64,000 bases of DNA from Dioscorea cayenensis subsp. rotundata. Lineage: Eukaryota > Streptophyta > Magnoliopsida > Dioscoreales > Dioscoreaceae. The stretch lies in contig NC_052471.1 of NCBI RefSeq assembly GCF_009730915.1, positions 30,166,185 through 30,230,184 of the forward strand, read 5' to 3'. The notes under the pieces are model-generated. The model was not told where the DNA came from. It made no database searches and was given only the letters and a program-made list of their open reading frames with translations. The translations under genes and the position numbers were made by a program. Shown here in pieces: positions 13,282-26,300 of the stretch (its first letter is position 1; each line of letters opens with the position of its first letter).

Positions 13282-15380
13282 ATTTGCATTGTGTTGGAAC
13301 ACAATATTTTTATATATAAATATATATAGCAATGTAATTATTTTTTATAAAATAAATAAATCATAATTTTATTATAAAAACAAAATTATAGTAATAAACC
13401 TCAAGATCTACTCTATTAGTGTTGAAATTCAGACAAAACAAAATAGACAAAAAATCGATTAAAAAAACATAACACTTGAAAATAATCATAAAAAATGAAT
13501 CATCTGTCATAATTTATATATTAGATAATATTATTATAATTAAATTTATGTTTTGGAATATTAAGTACTTAACATTTAAAAATAGCCAAATATATGAAAA
13601 CATTGGTTTGTATTCCTCCACCCATTCATCCTTCCTCAAATGAATTACATTTTTGACAATACATATACCACAACAACAACAACAACAATTAATAAAAAGT
13701 GTGTTCTATTTCACTGTAAGAAACTTAACAAGGTAATAATCTAATTGGGGTAGGCAATGGTGAGATAATTACTACAAGTAAATTCAAGTCATTCAATTAA
13801 AATGGTACCCATGATATTTTTGAGGCATTTTCAAAAGTGTAACAATGATGAGTTAATTCAATAAATGAGAAGAAAAGAATAGAAAAGGGCATGAAGATGA
13901 TGTTGTGAAGTGGGAATTAAAGAGATTGTCAAATGCCAACCAGTGTAATGCTCATAATGAGATGGCATGCATTATTATGTATTCCTTGTTTCCCATGGAA
14001 TCCAATCCCATCCTATTCATCATTTGTTATGCATACAGCTACATATTATTACATCATTACCAACTTTTAAATTTCATTATATCTTCTTGTTACATATCAG
14101 AATATATTAAGTGTATTTAGACTTAAATGTATTATCATTAATGTATATGTCGCAAAGCACTTGTGATATTAGAAATAACATAAATAGTGCAATATTATCA
14201 ATTAAATGTATTCGAAATTTGATAAAGACCTAAGTTGAGAAATTTCTACTATTATATAATCATGTAGGTTAGATTTATATTTTCCATGTTTTGACTATTA
14301 GTCACCTAATAACTTCTAAGAATTTTGAATGATCCCTTGCCTTTTCATTTATTGACTTAATATTATTTTACATAATTATATCGACCATGAATAAGGTGCA
14401 AAGTTGTTGAATTATATATGAAATATTATAATTTTATCCTTCATTAATTTGTTTACAAAGAGAAAAAAATTAATGGGTCGAACATGTATGTGATGAGTAA
14501 GATGAACTGAGAAGGATGGAGGGAGAAAATTAATTAAGGTTGGATTCTAGATATAACTAATGTGTAGCTCAATAAATTGTCACATATAATATGTGGACAA
14601 GTGCAGAGTCAAAATCTTGTGTTTGCAGTAATGTAGCAATAATATTTATTCACTATTTTCAGGCCTCGGTATTATTTACATTTTTTTTCTCAAATAGGTG
14701 GTTTATGTAAGAGGAGTCATATTTTTCTCTTTCATTGTTGAATGGCAGAGAGACTTATTAGCTCAATATAATCCCTGTAAATCTTCAATGATCATATTCT
14801 TTGATAATTAAACTTGAAATTAGGGCACTTGTGGCCTAATGTTTAAAAATAAAATATTTGGATTCTAGAGAGCCGGCTTGTGGAAGATGGCTAAACTTGT
14901 TGACTAGTCAATGGTCATGGTCAAGGCCCAAATGAACACCAGTTCAATCAACGCAACCAGTGACGCAACTCATCATATGACTAACTCATTCAATTCAATC
15001 CAATCCTTTTAACTCATCATTGCTTCTTCTTTATATATATATATATATATACTTTGTGTTTGTATGTAGTTTATTTTTAAGTCCGCCCAATGTGACTGAC
15101 ATGACCGTGTAAACACGTTTTGTGATATATATATATATATATATATACATGCATTTGCTTCCTTGGACCATGTGTGTTTATGACTCCATTTTGCAAATGA
15201 AACTTGTTTTTTTATTTTTTTAAATTTTGGTTCTTGTTTGTTGGAATCATTTGGTTTGTTGAAGCCGCAGTAGATCAAGGAAGCAGCTTGTATTATATAT
15301 AAATAAATAAATATATATAGATATATTTAAAGAATATATAAATGTATTAAATGTGAAGATGTGGAGTTAATTAATAATAA

Positions 15381-15410
15381 GAAGGGAAGGGAAGGGAAGG
15401 GAAGGGAAGG
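15381..15410. repeat. (GAAGG)6 minisatellite
   Basis: Six perfect copies of GAAGG in tandem, a purine-only strand within AT-rich DNA. Confidence 0.95.
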
Positions 15411-15630
15411 TGGGGTCCATGGTCTACATCTAAATTGGTTGGATGGACATATCTCCTACTATACCAACCACATGAGGTTGGCTATATATATATATATATA
15501 TGCTTAGATCGGCTCAAGGGACGTTGATTTTCCACCGCCTCATATATCTCACCCACCCTTTGCTTCATCTTTTAACTACTATATCTATTTATCTTTTATT
15601 ATTACAATTTGAAATTTTTTTTTAATTTTA

Positions 15631-15664
<34 letters not shown>

Positions 15665-17978
15665 TTGTTTTATCTGTTAAAAAAATAATGGTCTTTTGGA
15701 CGAATGGTACTAAGTCCCTTATAGAAAGGCTCGATATCAAATTTCAAAACTTATACAAAATGAAGACGTACATGTGTTGAGCTATTGGTGTTTTGTGTTT
15801 GTGCTCATCTCTGATTTTTTTAAAATGAAAAGCTCAATTATTATTTATTTGTTAAAAATAAAAAAAAAAAGTACTGATATTTTATTATTTTTAAAAGATT
15901 TAAAATTGAGACTTTAGAGGCTCAAGTATCTTTTCTTTTAAAATGGCACGTTCAAAGTTTTGAAATATAAAAATATATATAATAACTATGATTTATTTAT
16001 ATTTTTGTAAAAATAAAAGATAACATAGTTGATATAATTATCAATATTAGTAAATGATTGCCATTTAAGCTTTCATATTTATTTTCTCTTTATTCTATGT
16101 TATTTTTCTCTCTATTTTTATATAAAAATTTCATCTCAAATTTAACTTTTGAGCCAATATATCTCTACAAAAACAAGATCGTCAATAGATGTTTTTAATT
16201 CAATAAATCAATATTTTTTTTAAGTTCCAATACAAATTGAAAATTTTAGCAATCAAACTTTTTTATTATACACAATTTAAGATGGGCGGATATTTAAAAG
16301 GGTTGAAAATTTTTTATATATATATAACATGGAGCACTTGGGCTTATAAAACCTTCTTCCACATATTCAATAGAAAAATTAGTTAGAGTTTGAAATGATT
16401 TCTTATTTAATTTTAAACTCTAGATTATCAACAAATCAACATGCTCATGAAATGTTCTTTAAAAAAGTAATGATTTCAATTAATTATAGTATTTTTTTTT
16501 ATATAAAAATGGACAAACCATTGTTACTGGCTTATTGCACATAAATCTATTTTTAAATATATCACGCTCCCTTATCTTGTGCACAAGGACGTTGTTCATA
16601 ATGTTATGTGTGGGATTTGAACGCCTAATTTTGGGTGGGATTTGAACATGTAACCCTCCATATTGGGTTAGCCCAAAGTTGCCCTATCATAATAAATACT
16701 AACTAATTTCAATAAATATAATAAATACTAGCTAATTTCAATGGAGTACTCATTAGATGTGTCTTTTTAATTCAATGTTAGTGATTTCAAATTAATGGAG
16801 AACAAGACATATCAGACTACATTCCCCATCTCTGTCATCTTGATTTCATGCATAATTTTGTGTGATTAACGCTTAAATAAGATGTGTGGCTATAGACAAA
16901 TGATCATTTTGGTTAAATATCATACAAGAGTCTGCCTCTCTTGTTATTTCTTTTAGTTCTATTTAAAATAAGTATTAGTTTATTTAAAAAATAGATATAA
17001 TTATACATTGTTGATTTCTATTAATGTATATATTTTTTTCGTATGTGTATTTAAATACCTCTCTGGACATGAGAATTTGTGAGATAACATGCATTGATTA
17101 TAAATTATATTAAAATTTTAGATTGACAAGAAATGTATCCCATCAATAGATGTATTGTGTGTTTTTTAAAATTAAAATTAAAATTTGATAATTATTAAAT
17201 TATGATAGTAAGAATGTTTATGTTATTAATTAGTTTCTAGCACATAACCCTTCGGCTGAAAGAAGAGTGATGCTTTCTTTGTGTTTAGGATAAATCTCAA
17301 GTTTGACTTTTTACTGCGTAAAATAAAATTATATGGTACATCAATACCCATGCATATATATTAAATTAAGTATCCCAATGCTAATGTAACTTGTTCATTT
17401 GTTAAAAATAAATAAATAAAATTTTATGCTAAGTTGTGTCATTAAATATTAATGGGTTAACCATGAGGAAAATGTTTGGAAATGCACTATTAGATAAGTA
17501 ATATTGTTCATCTAATACAATTGTTTACATATATAAGTAGCTTAGACAATACTCGTTTTAACTTTTTAAACTAGGTGATGTATGCAACTCATTTAACATA
17601 AAAAAGGAAGAAATAATAATAAATTAAATCTTATTTAATTTGTTTACTAGATTTGTTTTTTTTTAATATGCATGTTCTAATTTTTTATTTCCTTTACAAA
17701 GAAAAAAAAAAGGGGGGAGAAGTCTACTCTTCTCGGAATATAATAATGTTTTGGGTAAAGAACTATACCAAAAAAATAAAATAAACTTCCCAAACTTTAT
17801 ATTATATCAATTTTACAAAACTCATCAAATAATCAAAATATATTTAATATTTTAGATATATTTGATAATATGGCGCTAAAAATTTTTATTTGATCTTGAT
17901 AGAAATAATTAAATTGCCTTAATTAAGTTTGACATGAAAGGAAGGCTCACCTGTCCAAGTACACACAATGTCAACTCT

Positions 17979-18442
17979 AAGTAATAACCAATGATTGTAT
18001 TAGAAATGATTGTATAATGCCAATGTGTTGCCCTGTTTTGCTGTGATTTTGAAGATTGATCGTATGCTTATACATTGGTTCTCTGCAGTTTCGGCTAGTG
18101 GGTAGGTGAAGCTGGAGGACTCCATGTCTCGTGTCCGTCGCAGTCTGAAGTTTTTGGGTCCTCGGGCCGGGGAGACTCCCGAGTCTCCGGCCTTGGAGGA
18201 GGTGCACGATCTGATCGAGGAGTAGTGGCCTTTGTCTATGTTTTTGAGGTGGTTGCGTCCCCTCTCTCGTATTCTGCTTATGTTTTTAGTCTACTCTTGT
18301 TATTTTATGATCACTTCTTGTGGTTTGTTTGGGTTTATTATTGGTCTTTGCCCTTTTTGGGGTAGGTGTTCATTTCTGTTTTCTCTTTTAATAGATCGGT
18401 GGTTTATCCACTTAAAAAAAAAAAAAGTAATAACCAATGATT
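17979..18442 (+). mobile_element. 5'-truncated LINE 3' end with perfect 18-bp target-site duplication
   Basis: The 18-mer AAGTAATAACCAATGATT occurs at 17979-17996 and again at 18425-18442. Between them lie about 428 bp, more GC-rich than the surroundings, that end in TGGTTTATCCACTT plus a poly-A run at about 18414-18426. The body contains AAGATTGATCGTATGCTT, which recurs as close variants near the 3' ends of the LINEs at 53.35 kb and 60.39 kb, so the three belong to one family. No coding domain is left. The perfect duplication suggests a young insertion. Confidence 0.92.
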
Positions 18443-19729
18443 TCTAACCCTCCTAAAATTTGCCTTTTCATAAATAACCAATTAATTTCTTCTTATTACA
18501 TAGTAATAAAATTAAAATAGGTGAAATGCTTTCTGTTATTTTTATATATAATTAAAATAAAACGAAGAAATGAAAGAACCATGTCAGACAAGAGTCACAC
18601 ACATTTTATCAAAGATTATGATCATCTATCCACGATCAATAATATATTGATTAAAGATATAAAGGAAAAGAGTTTTAATAATATATAATTAAAATATATT
18701 TCTTTTTCATATTTTTTTGCATTTTGAAATTATGATACTTTATAAAATAAATATAATAAATATAATTATTAAATCAACACTTCTAACAAAATATACTTTC
18801 GTAGTGTTTGGATTAAAAAAATAAAAAAAAGTAATTATTGGGGAAAAATTGAGAAAGTAAAGAAATGGAAATAAAAAGTTGAACCATGTGTTTAGATAGT
18901 CAAATTTTAGTGAGACAAAAAAAAATGAGAGTTGGTTGATTATTTTTTTATTTTTATTTTTGTTAAGAAAGGAGAACATAAATAAGATGATATGTAATAA
19001 TATGATTTTATAATTAAAACCTTTGCAAATTAAATAAAAATATTACTCATTTCTATTCAAGTGCATCTACCATTAATATTTCATAAAATATTCACACCTC
19101 TTTGTCAGCAAAAGCAAATCGATACAACATGGGAGCGCGATCTTTCATCGATAACTAGAGAAAAAGAATATCAATAATATAGGATCAAACTGATGTAACG
19201 TATGAAAAATTGATCATCAATATTGAATCAAAAATGAAAGACGAGGCATAGGAATCTCATTGATCTTCTAGACGAGATTGGTAGGGACAATGGGCTATGT
19301 AAACCCTTAAGGATGTGAAAATCTATAAAATAGTTATTCAAACAAGGGGAGGATTTAACTTATTATTTTTAATCATTTTTTTTTTTTTATACTTTCCTAA
19401 TGCTCAAGTTCTCAATCGAGACACACTTAAAAATAATTTGATTTTAGAAAAGCAAATAGCTCTTATTTTACTTAGGATTAATTAAAATTTGTATTAAAAT
19501 TTGTTTTAAAAATAATATAAGTATATTAATATATATGACTTATTTATTTATGTTTTCACAATTTTTTTGTAAATATACATTTTTAAAAAGATGTATTTAA
19601 GTGACAAACAATTTTTTATAAAATAATTTGATGATTTGATAAATAATTTATAATTTAAAGAAAAAACTCATCGTAGTCTATATGGATTTTCCGTTTTTTG
19701 TGATAGCTCATATATATGTATATAATTTC

Positions 19730-20130
19730 TCTATTAATAGGTAAATAAGTAATTTTATATTGATGTTGTCATCAAGTGATTTTTCTTTAAAAGGTACCCA
19801 GGTAATGATATCATATACTTATATTTCCTCAATTAGTATGGAGACGTTGATATAACGACAAACATCGACAACGTTGCATGATACGAGTACGTGTGATAAT
19901 TTAATAGCATGAGATACTCAATGGTAATTTCATTATTGATGGGTAAATTAGTAATTTGATATCAATGTTTTTCGTTAAGTGATCTTTTTAATAGGTACCA
20001 AGACAATAATATCATATGGAGGCATTTATATAACGACAAAATAACTACAACGTTGTATGATACAAGAATGATAATTTTTACTTATCCGGAGACTACGTGT
20101 GATAATTAAATAGCTTGAGATAATCAATAA
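19730..20130. repeat. Decayed two-copy tandem repeat, period about 202 bp
   Basis: GTAAATAAGTAATTT at 19741 recurs as GTAAATTAGTAATTT at 19943. Later blocks match in the same order (AAGTGATTTTT/AAGTGATCTTT, ATATAACGACAAA twice, ACAACGTTGxATGATACxAG, CTACGTGTGATAATTxAATAGC). Function unknown. Confidence 0.8.
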
Positions 20131-20890
20131 CAATATTAACTCGAAAATTTTGATGGAAATTTGATTTAAGTTTTGAATAATCATATTATTCTAATTCTAA
20201 TTTAATAACATATTTTAGTTATTGTATATGAATTTACCCACATGAGATGTGCATGTACATATATATAAGATCATCCATGTTTATCTAATAGAAAAGTTTT
20301 AGTTTAATATGATATTATTATTATTTTTTTCATATTTCAAATATTTGATAATATGTTGCCAAAAAACTCTCATCTCTTTGTAACTCAAAGCACAATTGTT
20401 ATTAATTTAAAAATAAAATAGATAAATGACATTAATTTCATTATATATACAAATAAGGCAAGCATTTCCAAATGTATAGCACAATGTCCACTCAATAATA
20501 ACCAATAAATTCTTACCCAATTTTGTAACCCACATACATTTTATTCTAAAAAGACTAGGATTTCTTTACATATATAAACTCCATCCAAAATTTTAAATTA
20601 TATATATATATATATATATGTATTTTAAATTTAGATTCTTCAATTCAAAATGTTCACCCTAAAGTTTGAAAAGCCGCCCGTTGTTTGATAAATTTTTTTC
20701 AAAAAAATAAATAAATAAATATATATATATATATATATATATAAACGCAACAAAAACGCTTGAGAGAATAAAATATATTAATTTTTTTTTATAAAAACAA
20801 ATTAATAATTTATAAATAAAATTAAAAAAAATTTAACGTTACTCATAGAAGGGCAAAGGGGTAATTTTACAGTGCCGTCGCCGTCAGGTG

Positions 20891-21161
20891 GTGCCACGTC
20901 AGGCAGGCCAAGACAGCGCCTTTTGTTCCGCGGAAGGGCAAAAATGGTAATAAAAGAGGAATATAGGAGGGCATTTTCGTCCAAAATGGAGAAAAGTTCG
21001 ATGCAACCTATAAAAAGTAAGTGAGCATGCGTCTCGCAGTGCCCATAGAAGAGCTCCTTCTTCTTCTTCTCCGCGCTCTCACTCTCTCCAAACCCTTGCT
21101 CCGCTTCTAGGGTTTCACTCTCGATCGTCCCCTCCTCCTCCTACTCCTCCTCTTCGACGAC
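20891..21161 (+). promoter_or_regulatory. Promoter and leader of the TIFY-GATA gene
   Basis: GCCACGTCAG at 20893-20902 has an ACGT bZIP-type core. A TATA box, CTATAAAAAG, lies at 21008-21017 and is followed by a CT-rich leader to the ATG at 21162. The spacing suggests transcription starting near 21040. Confidence 0.7.
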
Positions 21162-24100
21162 ATGGACGCAGGCGACGATGATCACCTGCTTCCTTTCGAT
21201 GCTGCCAACCTCGACGTCGATGTGGATGCCCCTGATGATGATGGTTGGGTGGATGAGGTCATCGGCGATGGCGCTGAAGAGCCATCGGAGTCGCTCCCCG
21301 ATCCTCAGCCTGAGGATCAACTCATTATCACCTTCCAGGGAGCTGTTCATGAGTTCAATGGAATATCTCGGCCAAGGGTTCGAGAATTTTCTTTTCTTTG
21401 ATTGCATTTCTCGGATCTTTGATTGTTTTTTATCTTGGGATTTTTTCTATTATTTTTGTTCTTGGATTTCAGCTTCGATGTTGTGCTTAAGTGCATTCTT
21501 AATTTGTTCTGTTTGGTCCGTGGAATTTGTTTTTGGAGAAGCGATAATTATGATTGGGTTTGATGGTAAAGGAGAGATATTTCTCTTCCTTGATCTGCAT
21601 TTCAAGGAGTTCCGTTTATTTCTAGTTTAAATTAAATTTTTTTTTTGTTTTTTAATTTTCCTTTCGGGAGGTTGATGCATGGTTTTTATTTTGATGGAGG
21701 TTGATGGTTTTTATTTTGATGCATTTTGTGTCAATCCGCTCAGTTTGATCTGGTTTTCATTTTGGAAATAGAATATCGTGATAGTCCAATTTTAATATAA
21801 TGATAAGTTTGCGAGAAAGGAGTGAAATTTCCAGTGTCATTAGTGGTTGGAAGACTGATTGAATGGCTTGCTGTGTGAGATTTGAGAAGTGGATCAATGT
21901 TATAAAATAGCTTCATCTTTATCCAATGCCTATAACGTGGAAGCCTAGCTACCTTAATTTGAAAAACATGTAGCTAGTGTTCATGAACTCTCACTCAGGA
22001 AAGAATAATTTTTCCCAAATTTCCTGTAGCTATACTTTTATAAACTGAACCTTCAATTTTTCATGCCTCCGGCCGGATATATATTGTGGACACAAGCTAG
22101 TTGCCATCAATTTTTCAAGCCTCTAGATATCATGGACATAACTAGTTCTAGTCACCCCAATAGTGCATGCCTCTTGGTGAGAGATTGATGCCCTTGATGC
22201 CTTTACAACTTTTTATACCATTTAGTTCATGTAGATATATAATTGTGGGTGACAATTATCTTTCTTTTATGTTTTACTTCACCAACTGAAAGGGTGGATG
22301 ATCGAAAGGATTTTCTGAAGTTAATTTGAGAACATGCAGTTGTACGTTGTAAATAATGACGTACGTAGAACATTGTTTGCATCGTTACTATGTTTGATCA
22401 CGACACGTGGTCGGTTCGGGATTAAGGAAAGGTATCTATTTTGTTTTTTTCGGAAACTAATAGTATTTACAACAACAAGCTTTTGTTGATCATGCATATG
22501 TGAAATGGCATTGTTAGTTGTTATCATTAATTTGTTATAGCCTATAGTTAGAAGATTGAAAGAAATCTTGCTTGGCAATGGTGCACACATCTATATTACT
22601 GAATTGATTGTTATGATTGATTGGTTGTAGAGTGGTATAAGGCTCCATGAATAAGTTGTGCAAATGTGTTTCTTGTTTCTCTCATGACATTTTTTAAAAG
22701 ATATGCGTATAAATACTTGCCTCTTATAATTTGCCTTTTATCCGCATCTCATATATCTAGTGTGCTATGTGGAGAGTACATTGTGTTTTACTATAATGTT
22801 ATGTCTTTCATTTAGGTGGAAGCAATAATTTATTTGCTAACTGAGAATGAGACATCTGCTGTTGTCACTCGCATGAGACCAGGGTTAGATGTAAATTCCA
22901 AGGTAATTTTATAGGCAGAGGCCCATTTGATTTTTTACAATGTATACTATGTTTGATTGATTGATTTTCTTTTTTGTTAGGATTTGGAAAAAGTCTCACA
23001 ATCAAAATCCTCAGCCAATGCTTACAGGCAGGAAGCTTTAATGAGATATAGGGAGAAAAAAAAGAAACGTAACTTCATGAATAGAGTGATGTATGAAAGT
23101 AGACAAGAGGCTGCTTCAAGGTATGCAGATCCCCAAACTGGTCCACTCAGGGTGCGTATATAGGAATGTGTGTGTGTGTTTTTCTCTAAGACTATTTATA
23201 GTTCGAACTCCTTCATCATCTTTGCTTTGAGAAGAAAGTAAGAAGTTAGAAAAGAGGTTGCTTCAGGGCATGCAGACTTCCAAATTGGTCTACTCAGGGA
23301 GCATATGTAAGAATGTGCTTTATTTATTTCCCCTAAAACCATTATATTTCAAACTACTTCATTCTTTTATTTCTTTAAATAGAACCTGATGTTGTCCTGA
23401 ATAATTTTCTTGACAGCTCTTTTCTAATGCAATATACACTCTGCAGTTTACATAATTTAACACTGTTGCATCTCATCATTTAAACACTTACATATTTGAT
23501 AAGATAAACATATCATTTGTTGAGAACAAGTCTTCAATCGGCAGTAAAATGACTCGTTGCTTTAGTAAATGAAAATAGTGGTTCTCCAAGTGGGCACCTC
23601 CACTTTTAGCACTTCATAAGACCAAGGTAAAAGGTTTCTTGCATGCACACACGTCAGTGGTTGCCCTCCTTTTTCATTGCCAAATTGTTCGATTGGAGTG
23701 TTAAATAACTCTCAGTTTCAATATATTTCTCATAGTAATTAGAACTAACTTGAACACTTTCAATTTGCTATCTTGGATTCAGAATGAAACGACACAAAGG
23801 TCAGTTTGTATCATCCAAATCAAACATCGATGCAGAAGGCAATCCATCCAATGAAAACAATGCTGAGGAAGAAACAAATCCAATGTTGTGAGTTATTTCT
23901 CAATTTTTGCTAGCCAATTTTTTTTGTAAGTTCTAGTATTACATGATCAAACATGACAAAGTAAAGAGTAGTTAAATATCAAACTTTCACATCTTACCTA
24001 TCATTGTGCTCACAAAAAAATTTGATATGTTCGGATATTGTTGATGTTTTTTGCAGTTGCCAAAATTGTATGATTAGCAAAGATGAGACCCCAATGATGC

Positions 24101-25304
24101 GTCGAGGGCCAAATGGACCAGGAACTCTATGCAATCCTTGTGGGTTGAAGTGGTCACACACAGTAAACTTCTCAACTTATATTTGTCCTGTGATTAGTTA
24201 TTTATCATTATCGAACCTTCTTTATTTAGGGAAACCAACACAAACTGCAACTGGCTTGTATTTATTTGATCACATTCAGTTAATTGAATGCCATGTCGCA
24301 TCAACATTTAAAACATCAAGTGGGTTCCTAAAAGAATTCTTAGTAATGAGATGCATCCGTACAATTGCTCATAATTTTTATTTCTGTGTGATGCACATCC
24401 AACATGCTTGACTGCTGACAGTTAAACAATACAAGTTTGGATCGGACAAGTACCTTCAATTTGCTGCAATATTAGAAACAATGTGACGTGGTGCATCTCG
24501 GGCCATGCTATATCTGCTGTTTTTTCTTTCATTCATACCAACATGCCTTGTTTGCTCTTGTGGAGACTGCAGAACTGAGTAACTTCTGCCTTCTTTGGCA
24601 TGTTCACAGAGTTTTCATGTTTGCATATGTAATTTAGTGAATGTAGTTTATTATAGCCCAGTCATGCAATTAGATTGTTTTTATTCTGGGTTCTGTTTTT
24701 AATTTCCTTTTCCATATGTTGATTCTCATTCTTTTAGGTAACTTGCTGTCATTCCTCACCCATTTACTGCTTATATGCAGGGCATCCTAAGAATTCCTGC
24801 TCAGGTTCCATCTTCCATGAACAATGACCTCCAGGTTAACAAAGTTGAGCAGGTGAAAGTTCTTTAGAAAAATATAGCATAAGTAATTTAGTGAATATGG
24901 TTTATCATAGCCAAGGCATGTATTTAGATTGTGATTTTTTCCCGGGCTCTATTTCTAATTTCCTTTGCCACATATTGATGCTTATTCTCTCAAGGAACTG
25001 GACTTCATGCCTGCCACATTTACTGCTTATCTGCAGGGTATAGCTCAAATCCCTCCTGAGGTTTATCCATCCTCGGTGGACAAAGATCTCCAGGATAACA
25101 ACATTGACCAGGTGAAACTTTCTGTTAAAATGTAGCAGCAAAACTATAATTAATGAAGGTACATTCATTTTCTTCATTAGGTTAGATTGTTTAACCTGGT
25201 GCTCTTTTCAGATTGACAACAATGGCATCAGAGTTCCGGACTTGTCATGGGATGATCTCATAATTGAATCTGCTGAGACAGGGCAAGCTGGGAAAGAAAG
25301 CTAG
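21162..25304 (+). CDS. Divergent TIFY-CCT-GATA zinc finger transcription factor (ZML/GATA24-like)
   Basis: Eight exons, all phase-consistent: 21162-21377, 22816-22902, 22981-23120, 23783-23887, 24057-24162, 24781-24852, 25037-25111 and 25212-25304, giving 297 residues. An acidic N-terminus leads to a TIFY domain at about 53-86 (core ITFQG), a CCT domain at about 113-155 ([24 protein letters not shown]) and a GATA finger with C184, C187, C208 and C211, spaced C-x2-C-x20-C-x2-C as in plant TIFY GATAs ([16 protein letters not shown]). This order is that of the ZIM/ZML class, nuclear factors binding GATA-type sites. Oddities: the usual LCNACGL reads LCNPCGL, the post-finger GTLRDLSK reads GILRIPAQ, and the exon carrying it (exon 6) is followed by a tandem paralogous exon 7. 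DNA binding may be altered. Only two Cys pairs are seen, with no lesion. Confidence 0.88.
23097..23316 (+). repeat. Intronic duplication of the end of GATA exon 3
   Basis: The segment from about 23097 (AGTAGACAAGAGGCTGCTTC) through the donor and start of intron 3 recurs about 147 bp downstream from about 23244 (AGTTAGAAAAGAGGTTGCTTC), continuing through ATGCAGA, CCAAAxTGGTCxACTCAGGG and AGAATGTG. In the second copy the donor GGTATGC has become GGGCATGC, so it lacks the GT. Confidence 0.85.
24629..25137 (+). repeat. Tandem duplication of GATA exon 6 with its flanking introns
   Basis: Two units of about 254 bp, starting at 24629 and 24883 (both GTAATTTAGTGAAT). Each holds the upstream intron, the acceptor (TTTACTGCTTATxTGCAGGG), the exon (24781-24852 and 25037-25111) and the donor (CAGGTGAAA). 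Both exons are open, phase 0, with intact splice sites, and encode 24 and 25 residues ([10 protein letters not shown] and [10 protein letters not shown] starts). Confidence 0.92.
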
Positions 25305-25352
25305 ATCCACCAGTGCCAATAAGATAGAGTTTCCTGGTGAGGCATTTTTCCA

Positions 25353-26300
25353 TTTATACACCAGGTCATTGATGGTTCTTTATTCATAGGTTATGATTTC
25401 AACATTTGAGTTTAACTTGCATAATTTACAGTGTATAAATTCAATATCTGACTGATAGATGGGCGGGTTTCTGTATTTTCAATGATGGATGGCTTTATAT
25501 GTAAGATTATTTTAAAAAAAAAACTGATGTTAAAAAAGAAACAATTTCATCAAAATTCATGTTTATTGATCATTTTCTTTCATTAATCATCTCCATTAGA
25601 TCAACTAAATGTGGTGTTATGAGTCATCTATGATCTTGTGATTTTGACAAATCTTATGCTGGTCATGTACATGAAAATATCTTCAATACAAAGCTAGAAT
25701 AACAGAATCTTGGTGTTGGTTGCATAATCCCTCAAAAATGTGTAATATTGCTAATACACAACTGTGGTATATTTCAGTTTATACACCAAATCACTGACGG
25801 TTCTTTAATCATTGATTGTGATTTTAACATTAGATTTTAACTTGCCTCTCTTGCATCTAGTAAATACAGTATTCTGATCAATAGATGCACAGCTTTCTGC
25901 AGCTTCAGTGATGGATGGTTTTATATGTTGAGTATTCAAAAATATCCAGTGATTTTACAGACCATTTGATCATCATTAATATTCGACGATTAGTTTTCAT
26001 CAATCGTCTCAATTAAATTAGTGGATTCATATTCGATGATTATATTTCATCAATCCTTTCAAATAGATTAATGGGGTGTTTATTTGGATGTAGTTTATAA
26101 ATACAATAGATCTCAGGTTACAATATAGTTGCAAATCCAAAATTTTGTTTAATCCTGGATTGGACCGGAAGTCTGAAATACACAAACAAAATTGAATTTG
26201 GTATTGCAAACTTAACCTAGAGATTGAATACATGAGAATTTCTTCAATCCAAAACTAGAGAAAATAATCTTATAATTTCAAATTAATCATACATCTAAAC
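25353..26300. repeat. Two diverged copies of a 3'-flank segment (third copy near 32259)
   Basis: TTTATACACCAGGTCATTGA at 25353 recurs as TTTATACACCAAATCACTGA at 25778 (period about 425 bp). Following blocks correspond: GGTTCTTTA, TTAACTTGC, TTCAGTGATGGATGG/TTCAATGATGGATGG, CATCAATCGTCTCAATTA. The same blocks occur once at about 32259-32640, left of the related PPR gene. The second copy has extra sequence at about 26080-26225. Confidence 0.75.

Larger units (their letters stand above)
12834..20890. other. AT-rich intergenic spacer
   Basis: About 8 kb without a supported gene. It contains AT-dinucleotide runs (13225-13277, and others near 15035, 15126, 15484, 15636, 20600 and 20719), a GAAGG run, a LINE 3' fragment at 17979-18442, a LINE-tail-like scrap near 13334-13375 and a decayed 202-bp tandem repeat at 19730-20130. 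The ORFs found here are low-complexity translations of these tracts. Confidence 0.6.

Noticed and set aside
13120-13329. ORF with Ile-Tyr repeats
   Set aside because: Simply the (TA)n microsatellite read in frame.
16560-16690. Doubled GGGATTTGAAC, like two reversed SINE B boxes
   Set aside because: No convincing box A, tail or target-site duplication, so evidence is too thin.
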